This document shows positions 35,869-45,047 of a DNA stretch of 64,000 nt, in pieces. The stretch is from CAZDWZ01 sp964509425. GTDB taxonomy: Bacteria > Bdellovibrionota_C > UBA2361 > SZUA-149 > CAZDWZ01. Both the position numbers and the translations under genes were made by a program. The first letter of the stretch is position 1. Each line of letters opens with the position of its first letter. The notes under the pieces were generated by a model. That model was not told the origin of the DNA. It did no database searches and saw nothing but the letters and a program-made list of their open reading frames with translations. The stretch is from contig CAZDWZ010000011.1 of assembly GCA_964509425.1 (NCBI GenBank), positions 85,258 through 149,257 of the forward strand, in the 5' to 3' direction.

Positions 35869-36329
35869 GACAGTGGCCTCGTGGGGAAGTAGGGGGCTGT
35901 GCCGGGCAGGTGAAATGCAGGGCGTGCGGCCCGTTACTTCATTGCCTCGGTACGTGAGCGTGATTTGCCTGATGACTAGGCAGTTTGCAGCTACGCCTCC
36001 GTAAGGAGGGAGTAGTGAGACATCTACCCGAACTCAATGAAAAATCGGTTCTGAGGAAGCGCCGGCTAACGAATCTGTCACCGAGGCAACAGTTTTAGGA
36101 GCTTTGTTATAACACTGAAGGACTCCGGAGTATTTAGTCTGGAGTCCGGGCCGCTTTAGGTAAAGTCAGCGCCTTCGCATTTTCTGAAATTCATTAATGA
36201 TCTCTTCTATTTAGAATCTGGGTCGATGGGAACCCGGTTAGTGCTCGCGGGTGCGTACCCCGGAGCGGCAAAGCGCGAGGCGGCAAACGGTCGCATCGCC
36301 GGTTCTCATTTCCACAGGGGATCACAGTC
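35869..36329. other. Divergent intergenic region
   Basis: 461 bases between the minus-strand cassette gene and the plus-strand orphan gene. It holds the right 18-bp arm (35973-35990), a hairpin of imperfect pairing at about 35991-36015 (CTAC..CCTCC/GGAGG..GTAG) and the stem GGACTCC/GGAGTCC (36120-36126, 36141-36147). No gene seen. Confidence 0.4.
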
Positions 36330-36923
36330 ATGCAGCAGCTCGGCAACACGGCGCGCTTGGGGGCCCTCGTGCTCCTCATCGCGGCCACCTCGACCGGCAC
36401 GGTGCCGGCGCAGGACAAGGACAAGAAGGAAAACAAGGAGACGGCGTTGGCGCGTAAGGCGCTGACGGACGAGAAGGTGAAGTCCCTCCTCAGCCCGATG
36501 GTCCTCGGGCCGGACGAGAAGGGCACGATCTTCACCTTCACGTTGGACGGCTCCGACGTCTCCGTGAAGAACAAGACGTCGTTCGACACGTATTTCCACA
36601 ACCACACGCGCGAGTGGTTGAAGGCGCAGGGCAAGCCGAACGGCGACAAGGACGCCGAGAAGGACAACGAAAAGCGGGAAGCCGTGGCCCTCCGCGCGGG
36701 CTTCGACTCCCTGCACCATGTCTTCCTGATGCAGGCGAAGTACCAACTGAAGGCCGGGGAACGCGACAAGCGGTTCCTGACCAAACAGCAGGCTCGCGAC
36801 CTGCTGGCCGACGAACTGGACAAGGGCGACAAGAAGAACAACTGGGGCGTGAACCGGTTGCGGAACGTGCGCGACAACGCCCCGCTCGACGACGCAATCA
36901 CGCTGCCCGAAGAAAAGAAGTAG
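36330..36923 (+). CDS. Exported charged protein, G/C-rich orphan
   Basis: 197 residues. ATG at 36330 with AGGGG upstream. Signal peptide residues 1-27 (TARLGALVLLIAATSTGTVPAQ). The mature protein is highly charged, beginning DKDKKENKE and later NGDKDAEKDNEKRE, with FTFTLDGSDV and SLHHVFLMQAKYQLKAGERDKRF between. It should be periplasmic or secreted. Practically all third codon positions are G or C. No family recognised. A 10-bp hairpin (37010-37037) follows. Confidence 0.6.
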   Translation: MQQLGNTARLGALVLLIAATSTGTVPAQDKDKKENKETALARKALTDEKVKSLLSPMVLGPDEKGTIFTFTLDGSDVSVKNKTSFDTYFHNHTREWLKAQGKPNGDKDAEKDNEKREAVALRAGFDSLHHVFLMQAKYQLKAGERDKRFLTKQQARDLLADELDKGDKKNNWGVNRLRNVRDNAPLDDAITLPEEKK

Positions 36924-37009
36924 CGGAGAAGAAGTCGCTACGTCCCGCTCGCGATCGTGCCCCCCTGACGGAAGAGAGGCGGCAACCACATCATCCTGAC
37001 GGTGGCTTG

Positions 37010-37037
37010 GCGACAGGAAAGGTTCAGTTCCTGTCGC
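37010..37037. terminator. Hairpin between convergent genes
   Basis: GCGACAGGAA (37010-37019) pairs perfectly with TTCCTGTCGC (37028-37037) around an 8-base loop. It lies between the plus-strand orphan (stop 36923) and the end of the minus-strand operon (37051). No T-run. Confidence 0.5.
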
Positions 37038-37050
37038 CCGCCAACTTCAT

Positions 37051-38115
37051 TCAATGTGCTTCTGCCTGAACAAATTCTTTAAATTCCGGATCTGGTTTCC
37101 TCACTCTCCAGATGAAACCATCTAAAATATAATGCGTGAGCTGCGGCATCGCGAGGAGCGGCACGAGGAGCGTGAGGAGTGGACCTTCGGCCGCCGGAAT
37201 GAAGCTCTGAAACATCCCAAAAATCTCCGGCCTTTCCCGCCAGACAAGCGCATCCCAAAGACCTTCTTCGAGGAATGCCAAGAGAAGCAGTATCGTCCCA
37301 TATACCCAGAGCGACTTCGGTTGAATCAATCGCTCAAGCACCGTGCTGAAATCTCGAAGTCCTTTCCGCTTCTGATAGATCCACACAAACGCAATATACG
37401 GGATCCCATGGGCGAGCACGTTCGTGAGCGTAAATGCCAGGTCTCCGTTGAAAACAACGATTCCGATGTACCACGAGAGCGCAGTGCTCAAGAGAAATAG
37501 ATTTTTCCCGATGCTTACGCTTCGTCCCAAAGCTGCCTGCCGCGCTTCTTTAATCGCATACAGCGTCAGCGTCAGGAGATAAAATCCGGCAGTCACCGTG
37601 CTCAGCCAAGGAAAAGGCAAGAAGACAAAATCATGATCCACGAACCAAGAAAACTCGCGTGAGTGCGTGTGCCAGTAGATGAGCGGGTAAATCGTGGCGA
37701 GGTAGATGACAATTCGGTCGAGAAGCTTTCCTTCACGAACACCTTCCTTCGCAGAGTAGATCATCATGAAGCCGTACTGCTGACGGACAAAATGATACAC
37801 CGCGAGATAGGCGGCGACCCGCCAGAATACGAGCGCGCCTTGAGCATAGAGAAGAACACCGGCAAGCCAGGCAACCAGTGGAGCAAGGATATACAACGAC
37901 CGCCGCTTCTCGAATTCTTCCTTATCGAAATACGTTCGGAACAACGTGCTGTAGACGTGCGCGACATCGACACACATCACGAGAAGCAGCCAGAGGAGTG
38001 GATTCAGTCCATCGTGGACGGTGAACCAAGCCGGAAAGAGAATCACAACGAGCGCGCTCAATAACCCCGGCGCGACAATGAACGGCAAATCAAAACGAGG
38101 AGAGACAATCCACAT
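37051..38115 (-). CDS. Multipass membrane protein of the aminopropyltransferase operon
   Basis: 354 residues. ATG at 38115, four bases after the stop of the preceding FAD-protein gene, so the two are translationally linked. About nine to ten hydrophobic segments, for example LLSALVVILFPAWF, PLLWLLLVMCVDVAHVYSTLF, ILAPLVAWLAGVLLYAQGALVF and LLTLLVPLLAMPQLTHYILDGFIW. Several His residues fall in or near helices (VDVAHVY, YHFVRQQYG, LAHGIPY, LTHYILDG), which could bind metal or haem. No family recognised. Last gene of the six-gene operon. Confidence 0.65.
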   Translation of the reverse strand: MWIVSPRFDLPFIVAPGLLSALVVILFPAWFTVHDGLNPLLWLLLVMCVDVAHVYSTLFRTYFDKEEFEKRRSLYILAPLVAWLAGVLLYAQGALVFWRVAAYLAVYHFVRQQYGFMMIYSAKEGVREGKLLDRIVIYLATIYPLIYWHTHSREFSWFVDHDFVFLPFPWLSTVTAGFYLLTLTLYAIKEARQAALGRSVSIGKNLFLLSTALSWYIGIVVFNGDLAFTLTNVLAHGIPYIAFVWIYQKRKGLRDFSTVLERLIQPKSLWVYGTILLLLAFLEEGLWDALVWRERPEIFGMFQSFIPAAEGPLLTLLVPLLAMPQLTHYILDGFIWRVRKPDPEFKEFVQAEAH

Positions 38116-38119
38116 GTCG

Positions 38120-39727
38120 CTATGTTTTCTCCCGAAGCAGCCGGGCAACTTCCCGACCCGCCAACACTCCCCGGTACTGCGCCTCTTCGAAGATGGAAAT
38201 ACCACTCATGTCGGAATGCGCGAAGTGAATTCTCCCGAACGGCTCCTGCATCATGCGTCTTGCGGCGGATTTGAAGAATCCGGGAACGGGCCTTGGCATT
38301 GCATGTCCCCAAAGCCTGACGTCGATGTTCGTGATCGACCTTTCGATATCCGGATGCATTCTGCGAAGATCATCAACAACGATGGATTGCCATTCGTGGA
38401 GCGGCGTCGCGAGCGCCTTTTCCCGTTCGTCCTTCGGAGCGCCGGAGGACAATGGAAGATACCAAGTGATGACGGTCCGGGGGAGCTGCCGGGAGAGCTG
38501 CTGATGCGTGGCGACGACATATCCCAGCGAGCGGCTGTGGTATGACACATTGTCCCAAGCAAAAGTCGTGACATGCGGATAGTTCTCGATAGTAATGTTC
38601 GCAACCATCCACGGCGAATAGCTAAGTTCCTTCAGGAACTGAGGAGAAGATTTTCTAATTTCCGGAAAGAGGTAGGGGAAGGTGAAGCGAGGTGCTGCAA
38701 AAACTGCGTAGTCGGCTCTCAGCGTGTAGGATTCATTCTTTGCTGTGTCGAACACTCCTACCTCGACCTTGTCTCCAGCTTCTGAGATTCTATGAACGAG
38801 AGAGTTTAGCCGGACCATTCCGCCGAGTGATTCCATGAGCTTGTTCACCAACCAGCCGTTTCCCTCCGGCCAAGTGAGAAGCTCGTAGGAAGAAGTGTTC
38901 GCAGCAAACGGCCGTCTCCCGGCAAAATAATGAAGGCCCGCCCACGCGGAAGTGTCGGCTTCCGTTGTGCCGTAGTCATCGCGGCAGCAATAGTTCGTGT
39001 ACCAGCGGAGCGGTTTTGCCGTCCACCCTCGTGAATCGAGAAAGGCCGCAAAGCTCATGGCGTCAAGTGCCAGGAACTCTTCGTCCCGTGAGCTCAGATC
39101 AAGTGGAATGGCGAATGCCGGTTTGCCGTCTTTTCCGACGGCGTGTTTCATCGTTTCAACGTAAGAAAGAAATTCTCTCGCTTGCTGCTTTTCGGCCTCT
39201 GAAGTTCCTATTTCGGGAAGCAGCGACGATTGCCATTTGCCATGAATGAACAAGCGCTCTTCAGGTTCGTGGCAGAGAGCCTCATCCCGGTAGTGGGGCC
39301 GTCCGTCTTTGTCTCCGCTGATGAGATCCAACTCGCGAAACAGCGAGATCACATGTTCCGATTCCTGGTTCGGTACCGGTACGTAGTGGGCACCCCAGGG
39401 GTACCCGGAGATGTAGTTCTTCCCGGATGAGGAATTCCCGCCGGCAGTCTGATCGAGCTCGAGTATGGTGAAATTGGAAACCCCCGCCCGGAGCAACTCC
39501 TTTCCAGCAACAAGTCCCGAGATGCCGCCTCCGATGATGACCACTTCTGCTTGTTCCGTGCGGCTGCTTGCCGGAAGTTTCCCGTCGCGGAGAAGATGAC
39601 CGGTCTTTGAGTTATTCCCGAGGAGCTTTCCTGGGATCGACTGCTTTGAACCTGACGGAGTGCAGCCGAACGCGAGAGATGACGAGACGAGAGCGAGCTT
39701 TAAGAACTCCCTGCGATTCGGGCTCAT
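38120..39727 (-). CDS. Exported FAD-dependent amine-oxidase-like protein
   Basis: 535 residues. ATG at 39727 overlaps the stop of the upstream gene by four bases. The N-terminus SPNRREFLKLALVSSSLAFGC is a Tat-type signal (RR followed by EFLKL), perhaps with a lipidated Cys. Residues ~69-100 carry the FAD site EVVIIGGGISGLVAGKELLRAG and LELDQTAGGNSSSG. The end HFAHSDMSGISIFEEAQYRGVLAGREVA fits the flavin-containing amine oxidase fold. A folded flavoprotein exported by Tat next to an aminopropyltransferase-like enzyme suggests oxidation of a polyamine-like group in the periplasm; this is inference. Confidence 0.75.
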   Translation of the reverse strand: MSPNRREFLKLALVSSSLAFGCTPSGSKQSIPGKLLGNNSKTGHLLRDGKLPASSRTEQAEVVIIGGGISGLVAGKELLRAGVSNFTILELDQTAGGNSSSGKNYISGYPWGAHYVPVPNQESEHVISLFRELDLISGDKDGRPHYRDEALCHEPEERLFIHGKWQSSLLPEIGTSEAEKQQAREFLSYVETMKHAVGKDGKPAFAIPLDLSSRDEEFLALDAMSFAAFLDSRGWTAKPLRWYTNYCCRDDYGTTEADTSAWAGLHYFAGRRPFAANTSSYELLTWPEGNGWLVNKLMESLGGMVRLNSLVHRISEAGDKVEVGVFDTAKNESYTLRADYAVFAAPRFTFPYLFPEIRKSSPQFLKELSYSPWMVANITIENYPHVTTFAWDNVSYHSRSLGYVVATHQQLSRQLPRTVITWYLPLSSGAPKDEREKALATPLHEWQSIVVDDLRRMHPDIERSITNIDVRLWGHAMPRPVPGFFKSAARRMMQEPFGRIHFAHSDMSGISIFEEAQYRGVLAGREVARLLREKT

Positions 39728-41229
39728 GAGAACTGCTCGTACGGGCCCCACTCGGCTTCATAGTAGTGCACCAGCTCCTGACTGTTCAGGCGGTTCACTT
39801 TCACCGGGAGGCGTTCCATGTCTTGCGGGAAATGCGTCAGATCGGAAAACACCTTCGCGGTGAGGAAGCGGAGGCCGGAAGGCATTTTCTCGAAATGCGG
39901 CACGGGAATTCGATTCCCTGCGAGAACGAAGCCCCACTCGCCGAACGAGGGAACATACGTGTGGTACGGCAACGTCTTCAGACCCACTGCTTCTATCGTC
40001 GTTGAGATGCACCAAAAGGATTTCCGAGCAACGAGCGGAGATGTCGTTTGAACCGCGATGACCGACTCGGGCTTAAGCACCTTCTGCAGTCTTTGATAAA
40101 ACGTGGTCGTATACAGCTTTCCGACCGAAAAATTGGTCGGATCCGGAAAATCGATCACCACGGCATCGAAAGTTCCCGAATATTCCTCCATCCAGACGAA
40201 TGCATCCTTATTTACGATCTTCACCTTTGGCGAACGGAGAGAGTCGTGGTTCAGCGCTCGAAGCATCGGCGCCGTCCGGAACAGATTCGTGACGCTCGGA
40301 TCGAGGTCGACGAGCGTGACTTGTTCGACATCATCGTATTTCAGAATTTCCCGGATCGCGAGCCCGTCGCCTCCGCCAAGAACGAGGATGCTCTTTCTCT
40401 GCGACACGGATTGGAGCAGCGGATGCACGAGCGCTTCGTGGTAGCGGTATTCGTCCCGTGAACTGAATTGAAGATGGCCGTTTAGGTAGAGCCGGAGGTC
40501 GTCTTTTGCTCCCGTCACGATTACCCGCTGATATGCCGAAGAGCGCGCGTAAATTATCTCGCCTGGATAGAGCGCCGCTTCGGCGTGTTCAACGAGTGCG
40601 TCGGAGTAGGCAAACGCCACCACAAGCGCAAAAAGCGAGCAGAGACCAATTGCCTTCAGCGGTCGGAGCCCCGCTTGCCGTTCCTCCAGGAGAACAATCG
40701 CCCAGAGCGCGACTACAGTGTTTAGAATCCCGAAGAAAAGTGAGGTCCGCACAAGTCCGAGTGATGGCACAAATAACATCGGGAAGAGAATACTCACGAA
40801 CAACGCGCCGATGTAGTCGAACGTCAGAACCTTCGCGATGAGGTCCTTAAACTCGATTCTCTCACGGAGAATTTGCATGAGAAGAGGAATTTCCAGTCCG
40901 ACAAGAATTCCGATGGTCAGGAGAATTCCGTAGAGGGCAAAGCGAAACGCTGTCCCGAATGCGAAGATTTCAAAAAGCACCGGAGCGGAGAAGCCTCCGA
41001 TGAGACCGATGAGGAGCTCAATTCTGATAAATGGGAGTAGGGGGTTCTTCCCGACGAACTTCGAGAGGTAGGAGCCGATTCCCATAGCGAAGAGATAGAC
41101 GCCGATGACGGTGGAAAACTGCGTGACGGAGTCGCCGAGGAGATAACTCGCAAGTGTCCCGGCGAGAAGCTCATACACGAGGCCACAAGCCGCGACGACG
41201 AGTGCGGAGGTGAGAAATACGAACTCCAT
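39724..41229 (-). CDS. Membrane polyamine aminopropyltransferase-like (SpeE-like) protein
   Basis: 501 residues. About seven membrane helices occupy residues 1-215 (VFLTSALVVAACGLVYELLAG, then the others). The soluble C-terminal domain has the spermidine synthase fold: SSAYQRVIV, LYLNGHLQFSSRDEYRYHEALVHP, ILVLGGGDGLAIREIL (GGGDG, S-adenosyl binding), VTLVDLDP and DAVVIDFPDPTN. The enzyme would move an aminopropyl group from decarboxylated S-adenosylmethionine to an amine at the membrane. Such long forms commonly accompany DUF350 and DUF4178 genes, as here. Confidence 0.85.
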   Translation of the reverse strand: MEFVFLTSALVVAACGLVYELLAGTLASYLLGDSVTQFSTVIGVYLFAMGIGSYLSKFVGKNPLLPFIRIELLIGLIGGFSAPVLFEIFAFGTAFRFALYGILLTIGILVGLEIPLLMQILRERIEFKDLIAKVLTFDYIGALFVSILFPMLFVPSLGLVRTSLFFGILNTVVALWAIVLLEERQAGLRPLKAIGLCSLFALVVAFAYSDALVEHAEAALYPGEIIYARSSAYQRVIVTGAKDDLRLYLNGHLQFSSRDEYRYHEALVHPLLQSVSQRKSILVLGGGDGLAIREILKYDDVEQVTLVDLDPSVTNLFRTAPMLRALNHDSLRSPKVKIVNKDAFVWMEEYSGTFDAVVIDFPDPTNFSVGKLYTTTFYQRLQKVLKPESVIAVQTTSPLVARKSFWCISTTIEAVGLKTLPYHTYVPSFGEWGFVLAGNRIPVPHFEKMPSGLRFLTAKVFSDLTHFPQDMERLPVKVNRLNSQELVHYYEAEWGPYEQFS

Positions 41230-41262
41230 GTAATCCCTACCTACCTGGAAAGTGTATGAACG

Positions 41263-41475
41263 CTAATGAATCGCCGCTGCGATGATGATGCTGATCCCGA
41301 TTGACGTTGCGCCGATAACTATTCCCAGAGCGACGTTTTCGTCCTCGAGCAGCTCTTTCTTCAGTGAGAACGGCGTTACCTTATCGAGAACCCAGAATCC
41401 AATACCAAAGACCAACAGGCCGATAACAGCGAAGATGACCGCGCTGAGAATATGACTGACGTTAATGAGATTCAT
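41263..41475 (-). CDS. DUF350 (YjfL-like) small membrane protein
   Basis: 70 residues. ATG with GAGGAC six bases upstream. Two membrane helices (HILSAVIFAVIGLLVFGIGFWVL and ALGIVIGATSIGISIIIAAAIH) joined by a short charged loop KVTPFSLKKELLEDEN, the typical DUF350 layout, though single-unit rather than the doubled ~130-residue form. In E. coli the family member YjfL lies in an operon with a PspA-like protein and a glutathionylspermidine-synthase-like protein. Here it sits between DUF4178 and aminopropyltransferase-like genes. Confidence 0.85.
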   Translation of the reverse strand: MNLINVSHILSAVIFAVIGLLVFGIGFWVLDKVTPFSLKKELLEDENVALGIVIGATSIGISIIIAAAIH

Positions 41476-41616
41476 GATGTCCTCACTTATGGTTTAAAGA
41501 ATTTTCGAATCGCCGGACGGAACTCCATGGCATGACCGACCCAAGCGTCCATCCCCGGTAGTCCGCAAACAGGGTCGATCCGACCGCAGCCGCGCAAAAT
41601 ACTCGATAGAGAAATG

Positions 41617-42912
41617 TCATTCGTCCGAATCTCCAAATGCTGATCCGATATCGCTCTCCTGCCAGCGTAGCGTCTCGAAGCTCTTACTCTTCAGCCAGAG
41701 CCAGATCGGATAAATCCAAAGCGAAAGCAACGCCAACACCATGTTGGTGTAGTAGGGCGAATCTCTTTTAATTCTAACCAGAGTTTCGACCTGTCCTGCA
41801 GCCGGAAGTTCAGGCTCAATGGTGAGCGAATATTTACCCGGTGGAACAGCCGGAATGATGATGCTTGCTGTCCGGCTGCCTTCTGTCCACGCACCGTCAG
41901 AATCGCTTCCGTGATAGTAGGATACTTCCGACCCGGTTCCGAAATTATCTCCGGTCTCGAGGTTCACCAGATCGTAATCCAAAAAGACCCAAGAGTTATC
42001 AACGGGCGCGGAAGTCTCGATTTCGATATTTGAAGTTCTGCCTTTCAGCTCGATCTCAGGAATGACGCGAATGTTTGTCGCCGGAGGCTTGCCCGCCATC
42101 GATGGTGCATCGGGAGCGAAAAACGTGAAGCGATCTTCAAACACTTTGTCGTTTCGCTGAATTCTGCCCAGCAGGAATTCGCCAGCCATCAAAATCGCAA
42201 AGGCGATGAGCGCTAGCCGAAATACACTGCCGAGACGCTCTTTTGCCTTGTTGGGTTGGTTCGGCGCGATGCCGACTTGAATGAGCCGCTTATTGAATAT
42301 CTTGGAGATTACATCTGCATCTACGTACTCGAGTACCGACCAGCTCACTTCGTCGTCGGTCTTCTCCATCGAAAGCATCAAAGGCGGAGCAATAAAATCG
42401 GCAACTTCCGCTTTATCTCCCTGGCGAGCCTCCCAGTAAAATTCGCCAAGAATGAAATCGACAACGGCGTACCCGGAGAGAAAGCGCTTATAACTTTCCG
42501 CCCCGAGATCGGCGGACTGCGATAGCATCCAACGGCGAAGAACAGGCTGTTCCTTGATGGGAGTTCCAAAATTCCAATGTCCGCCGGATTCAACGAGCCA
42601 ACGAAAGCCGTGGTAGGGATTAAAGAGCAGATATTCGGACCAGCTGAACTCGCCGGTGCCATCGAGCTTCCTCGCGTAGCCGATCACTTCCCACAGCACG
42701 TCTTTCAAGATCCCTCGAGTGCCGAGCGAAATGACCGGAGTGCGAGTCACTTCCTGAGACTTCAAGACCACTTCGAACTCGGGCTTCGACATGTCGATGA
42801 CCGCCGAGCAGGCAGGGCACGCGTAGGTCTTCGTGTGTCCGAGTGCGACTACTTCTTGAGGACTGCCGCAGTTCGGGCATTGAAAGGATTTTGCTCGGCG
42901 ATTACCAGCCAT
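41617..42912 (-). CDS. DUF4178 protein with zinc ribbon and C-terminal membrane helices
   Basis: 431 residues. ATG at 42912 with AAGGAG upstream, overlapping the previous gene by 11 bases. CPNCG and CPAC (about residues 12-35) form a zinc ribbon. DUF4178 follows (GTRGILKDVLWEVIGYARKL, EYLLFNPYHGFRWLVESGGHW). A helix at about 222-240 and another near the end (ALLSLWIYPIWLWL) anchor it, with a beta-rich region between them on one side of the membrane. The duplication of DUF4178 in two adjacent genes is notable. Role unknown; likely a membrane-side partner of the aminopropyltransferase-like protein. Confidence 0.8.
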   Translation of the reverse strand: MAGNRRAKSFQCPNCGSPQEVVALGHTKTYACPACSAVIDMSKPEFEVVLKSQEVTRTPVISLGTRGILKDVLWEVIGYARKLDGTGEFSWSEYLLFNPYHGFRWLVESGGHWNFGTPIKEQPVLRRWMLSQSADLGAESYKRFLSGYAVVDFILGEFYWEARQGDKAEVADFIAPPLMLSMEKTDDEVSWSVLEYVDADVISKIFNKRLIQVGIAPNQPNKAKERLGSVFRLALIAFAILMAGEFLLGRIQRNDKVFEDRFTFFAPDAPSMAGKPPATNIRVIPEIELKGRTSNIEIETSAPVDNSWVFLDYDLVNLETGDNFGTGSEVSYYHGSDSDGAWTEGSRTASIIIPAVPPGKYSLTIEPELPAAGQVETLVRIKRDSPYYTNMVLALLSLWIYPIWLWLKSKSFETLRWQESDIGSAFGDSDE

Positions 42913-43543
42913 CGAGCTCCTTGTAGTTCGCAAACTGCAATTCGGTGAATGTCAGGTATCTCCCAAGATAAAGCGCAGTATCGCCGCCGTCGTAATACTC
43001 GAGACACGCAAACCAATTGCCGGTTCCTGAAAGGTCGACTGAGGTCCGCTCGGCACCCTTGACCGCGGCAAATGGGAGCTCGCCTTCGCTGAATGCGACC
43101 TTGGTGTGTTTGATATCCGTGACGGTGAACTCCGCGCCTTGAAGCTCGGTTTTGTGCATCGGCCGGAGGTCGTCGAGCTTCGGGAGCTCTCCTGCGGAGA
43201 GTTCCTTGAAGCTCACGGCATAAAATCCTTGTGCTTCGGCGAGCCAACCGCCCTCGGGAAACGAGTTGTCCGGAAAGAACATGAACCATTCCATCCAGCT
43301 CCCGCGTTCCCAATCATATTGGACCCTCCCGACCAAACGGAATTCCTTCCCCTCGTAGTTCCCCGATGTTTGTCGTTGGAGAACGCTGTAGTCGTCCTTA
43401 AGCGCGGCCATCTCGCCGAGGAGCTTTAAATCGACATCATCGCGGAGGACTGTCGAGTTACAGTACTGGCAGACGGCAAACACCGTAATCTGGGATGCAA
43501 ACGGCACCTGGGCACCGCAGGATGGGCAAGGGAGGAGGATCAT
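42902..43543 (-). CDS. DUF4178 protein with zinc ribbon, soluble
   Basis: 213 residues, first gene of the operon. CPSCG and CQYCN (residues 6-28) form a zinc ribbon, then the DUF4178 domain: EGKEFRLVGRVQYDWERGSWMEWFMFF, EGGWLAEAQGFYAVSF, and YLTFTELQFANYKELDGW. No membrane helix. DUF4178 genes recur beside DUF350 and aminopropyltransferase-like genes in many bacteria; function not established. Weak AAGG upstream of ATG at 43543. Confidence 0.8.
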   Translation of the reverse strand: MILLPCPSCGAQVPFASQITVFAVCQYCNSTVLRDDVDLKLLGEMAALKDDYSVLQRQTSGNYEGKEFRLVGRVQYDWERGSWMEWFMFFPDNSFPEGGWLAEAQGFYAVSFKELSAGELPKLDDLRPMHKTELQGAEFTVTDIKHTKVAFSEGELPFAAVKGAERTSVDLSGTGNWFACLEYYDGGDTALYLGRYLTFTELQFANYKELDGW

Positions 43544-43664
43544 CGGTTCAGCCTTGTTGACCGCAAAATTAAATCACCGAAGAACCTGACCTGTCGACAA
43601 CTATTACTCTGGCGGACGTCCTTTGATTTTTTCGATCGGCGGGTGTGCCACTCCCCGGAGCAAA

Positions 43665-44942
43665 TCACCCTTTCTCGGTAATTATTCTCGAACCTCGTTT
43701 GTTCGTCAGGTAATTCCAGACCCAATGCCAGAACACGACGATTTTATTTTCGAATTCGATGAGGAAGTAGATGTGGATAAACGCCCACGCGAGCCAAGCC
43801 GGGAAGCCTCGAAGGCGAATGCGTCCGGTCTCCGCCACGGCGCGTCCGCGTCCGATGACCGCCATATTCCCCTTATCAAAGTAGTAAAATGGCTTGGACG
43901 TTTCTCTTTGGGTTCTTGCTTCGAGGAGCCTGGCCACGTACTGCCCTTGTTGAATTGCGACCGGTGCAAGGCCCGGAAAGGGGTCCCCTTTTTCGCGCCG
44001 GACATTCGCAAGGTCACCAAGGACGAAGACGTTTTCGTCTCCCGGGAGATGAAGGTGAGGGGTGACGATGACCCGCCCCGAACGATCGAGCTCAGCACCG
44101 TACCGGGACTTGAGCAATTGTCCAAAAGACGATCCGGTCACGCCCGCCGCCCAGATCACGGTGGCGGCCGGAAGATCGTGCACTCCCCCGCCGCTCGAGA
44201 ACTGCACGCCATTTTCGGCAACGTTCTGAACTCTCGAAGATGTGTGAACTTGAACACCAAGTTTTGATAATGTTCTCTCCGCATAGTTGGCGCTCTTCTC
44301 ATGAAAAGAGGAGAGGATTCGATCTCCGCCTTCGAAGAGATGGATCTTGCTGTCGCCGGGGTTAAAATTCCGGTACTCACCCGAGAGTGTGCCGCGCGCA
44401 AGCTCGGCCAGAGTTCCAGCCAGCTCGACGCCGGTCGGACCTCCGCCGACGATGACGAACGTGAGCAACCTCTCCCGCTCCTTAGGATCGGCTGTTCGTT
44501 CAGCGATCTCAAAAGCGCTGAGAACTCGCCGTCTGATTTCAATAGCGTCTTCGACCGATTTCAAACCCGGCGCATCGGACTGCCACGCATCGTGTCCAAA
44601 ATAGGAATGTGTAACTCCCGTCGCCGCAATGAGGATATCGTAGGGAATTTCAACGCTCCCGGTTTTGAGAATTCGCCGCTCGGGGTCGACGTCCATCGCC
44701 GATTCCAATACGACGTTTACCGATTCGTGCCTTGCGAGCGTCGAACGGAGTGGAGCGGCGATATCGCCCGAAGCGAGATAGCCCGTCGCGAGTTGATACA
44801 GAAGCGGCTGGAAGAGATGAAAATTCCTTCTGTCTACCAAAGTCACCGGGAACTGCCGCTTGCCGAGCTGTCGGGCAGCATGTAGTCCGGCGAACCCGCC
44901 GCCCACGATCACGACCTTCGGTTTCGTTGTTTGCTGATTCAT
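43665..44942 (-). CDS. ndh: NADH dehydrogenase type II (NDH-2)
   Basis: 425 residues from ATG at 44942. First dinucleotide site VIVGGGFAGLHAARQLG (14-19); HLFQPLLYQLATGYL; second site VIVGGGPTGVELAGTLAEL (166 on); TVIWAAGVTGS; VFVLGDLANVRREKGDPFPGLAPVAIQQG. The C-terminal FIHIYFLIEFENKIVVFWHWVWNY is the amphipathic membrane-binding end of NDH-2. It passes electrons from NADH to quinone without pumping protons. It lies 121 bases upstream of the DUF4178 operon on the same strand, and might supply reducing balance to it, but independent function is more likely. Confidence 0.9.
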   Translation of the reverse strand: MNQQTTKPKVVIVGGGFAGLHAARQLGKRQFPVTLVDRRNFHLFQPLLYQLATGYLASGDIAAPLRSTLARHESVNVVLESAMDVDPERRILKTGSVEIPYDILIAATGVTHSYFGHDAWQSDAPGLKSVEDAIEIRRRVLSAFEIAERTADPKERERLLTFVIVGGGPTGVELAGTLAELARGTLSGEYRNFNPGDSKIHLFEGGDRILSSFHEKSANYAERTLSKLGVQVHTSSRVQNVAENGVQFSSGGGVHDLPAATVIWAAGVTGSSFGQLLKSRYGAELDRSGRVIVTPHLHLPGDENVFVLGDLANVRREKGDPFPGLAPVAIQQGQYVARLLEARTQRETSKPFYYFDKGNMAVIGRGRAVAETGRIRLRGFPAWLAWAFIHIYFLIEFENKIVVFWHWVWNYLTNKRGSRIITEKG

Positions 44943-45047
44943 GAGTCGGCTTCTACCACGCTCGGTACATTTTGCGGAGTCGCGGCAGAGCGAAATATAC
45001 GGCACTTTTAATTTACAGGATGAGATCGATGCCTTAGAGTTCAAGGC

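Larger units (their letters stand above)
35108..35990. mobile_element. 883-bp unit with perfect 18-bp terminal inverted repeats, one passenger gene
   Basis: CTGCAAACTGCCTAGTCA (35108-35125) is exactly matched by TGACTAGGCAGTTTGCAG (35973-35990). Inside is one minus-strand gene (35314-35868), unrelated to the other cassette genes, and a hairpin 79 nt after its stop. The upstream arm ends 104 nt before the ATG. No transposase and no obvious target duplication. The architecture parallels the units at 1913-2446 and 15397-15913. Confidence 0.65.
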
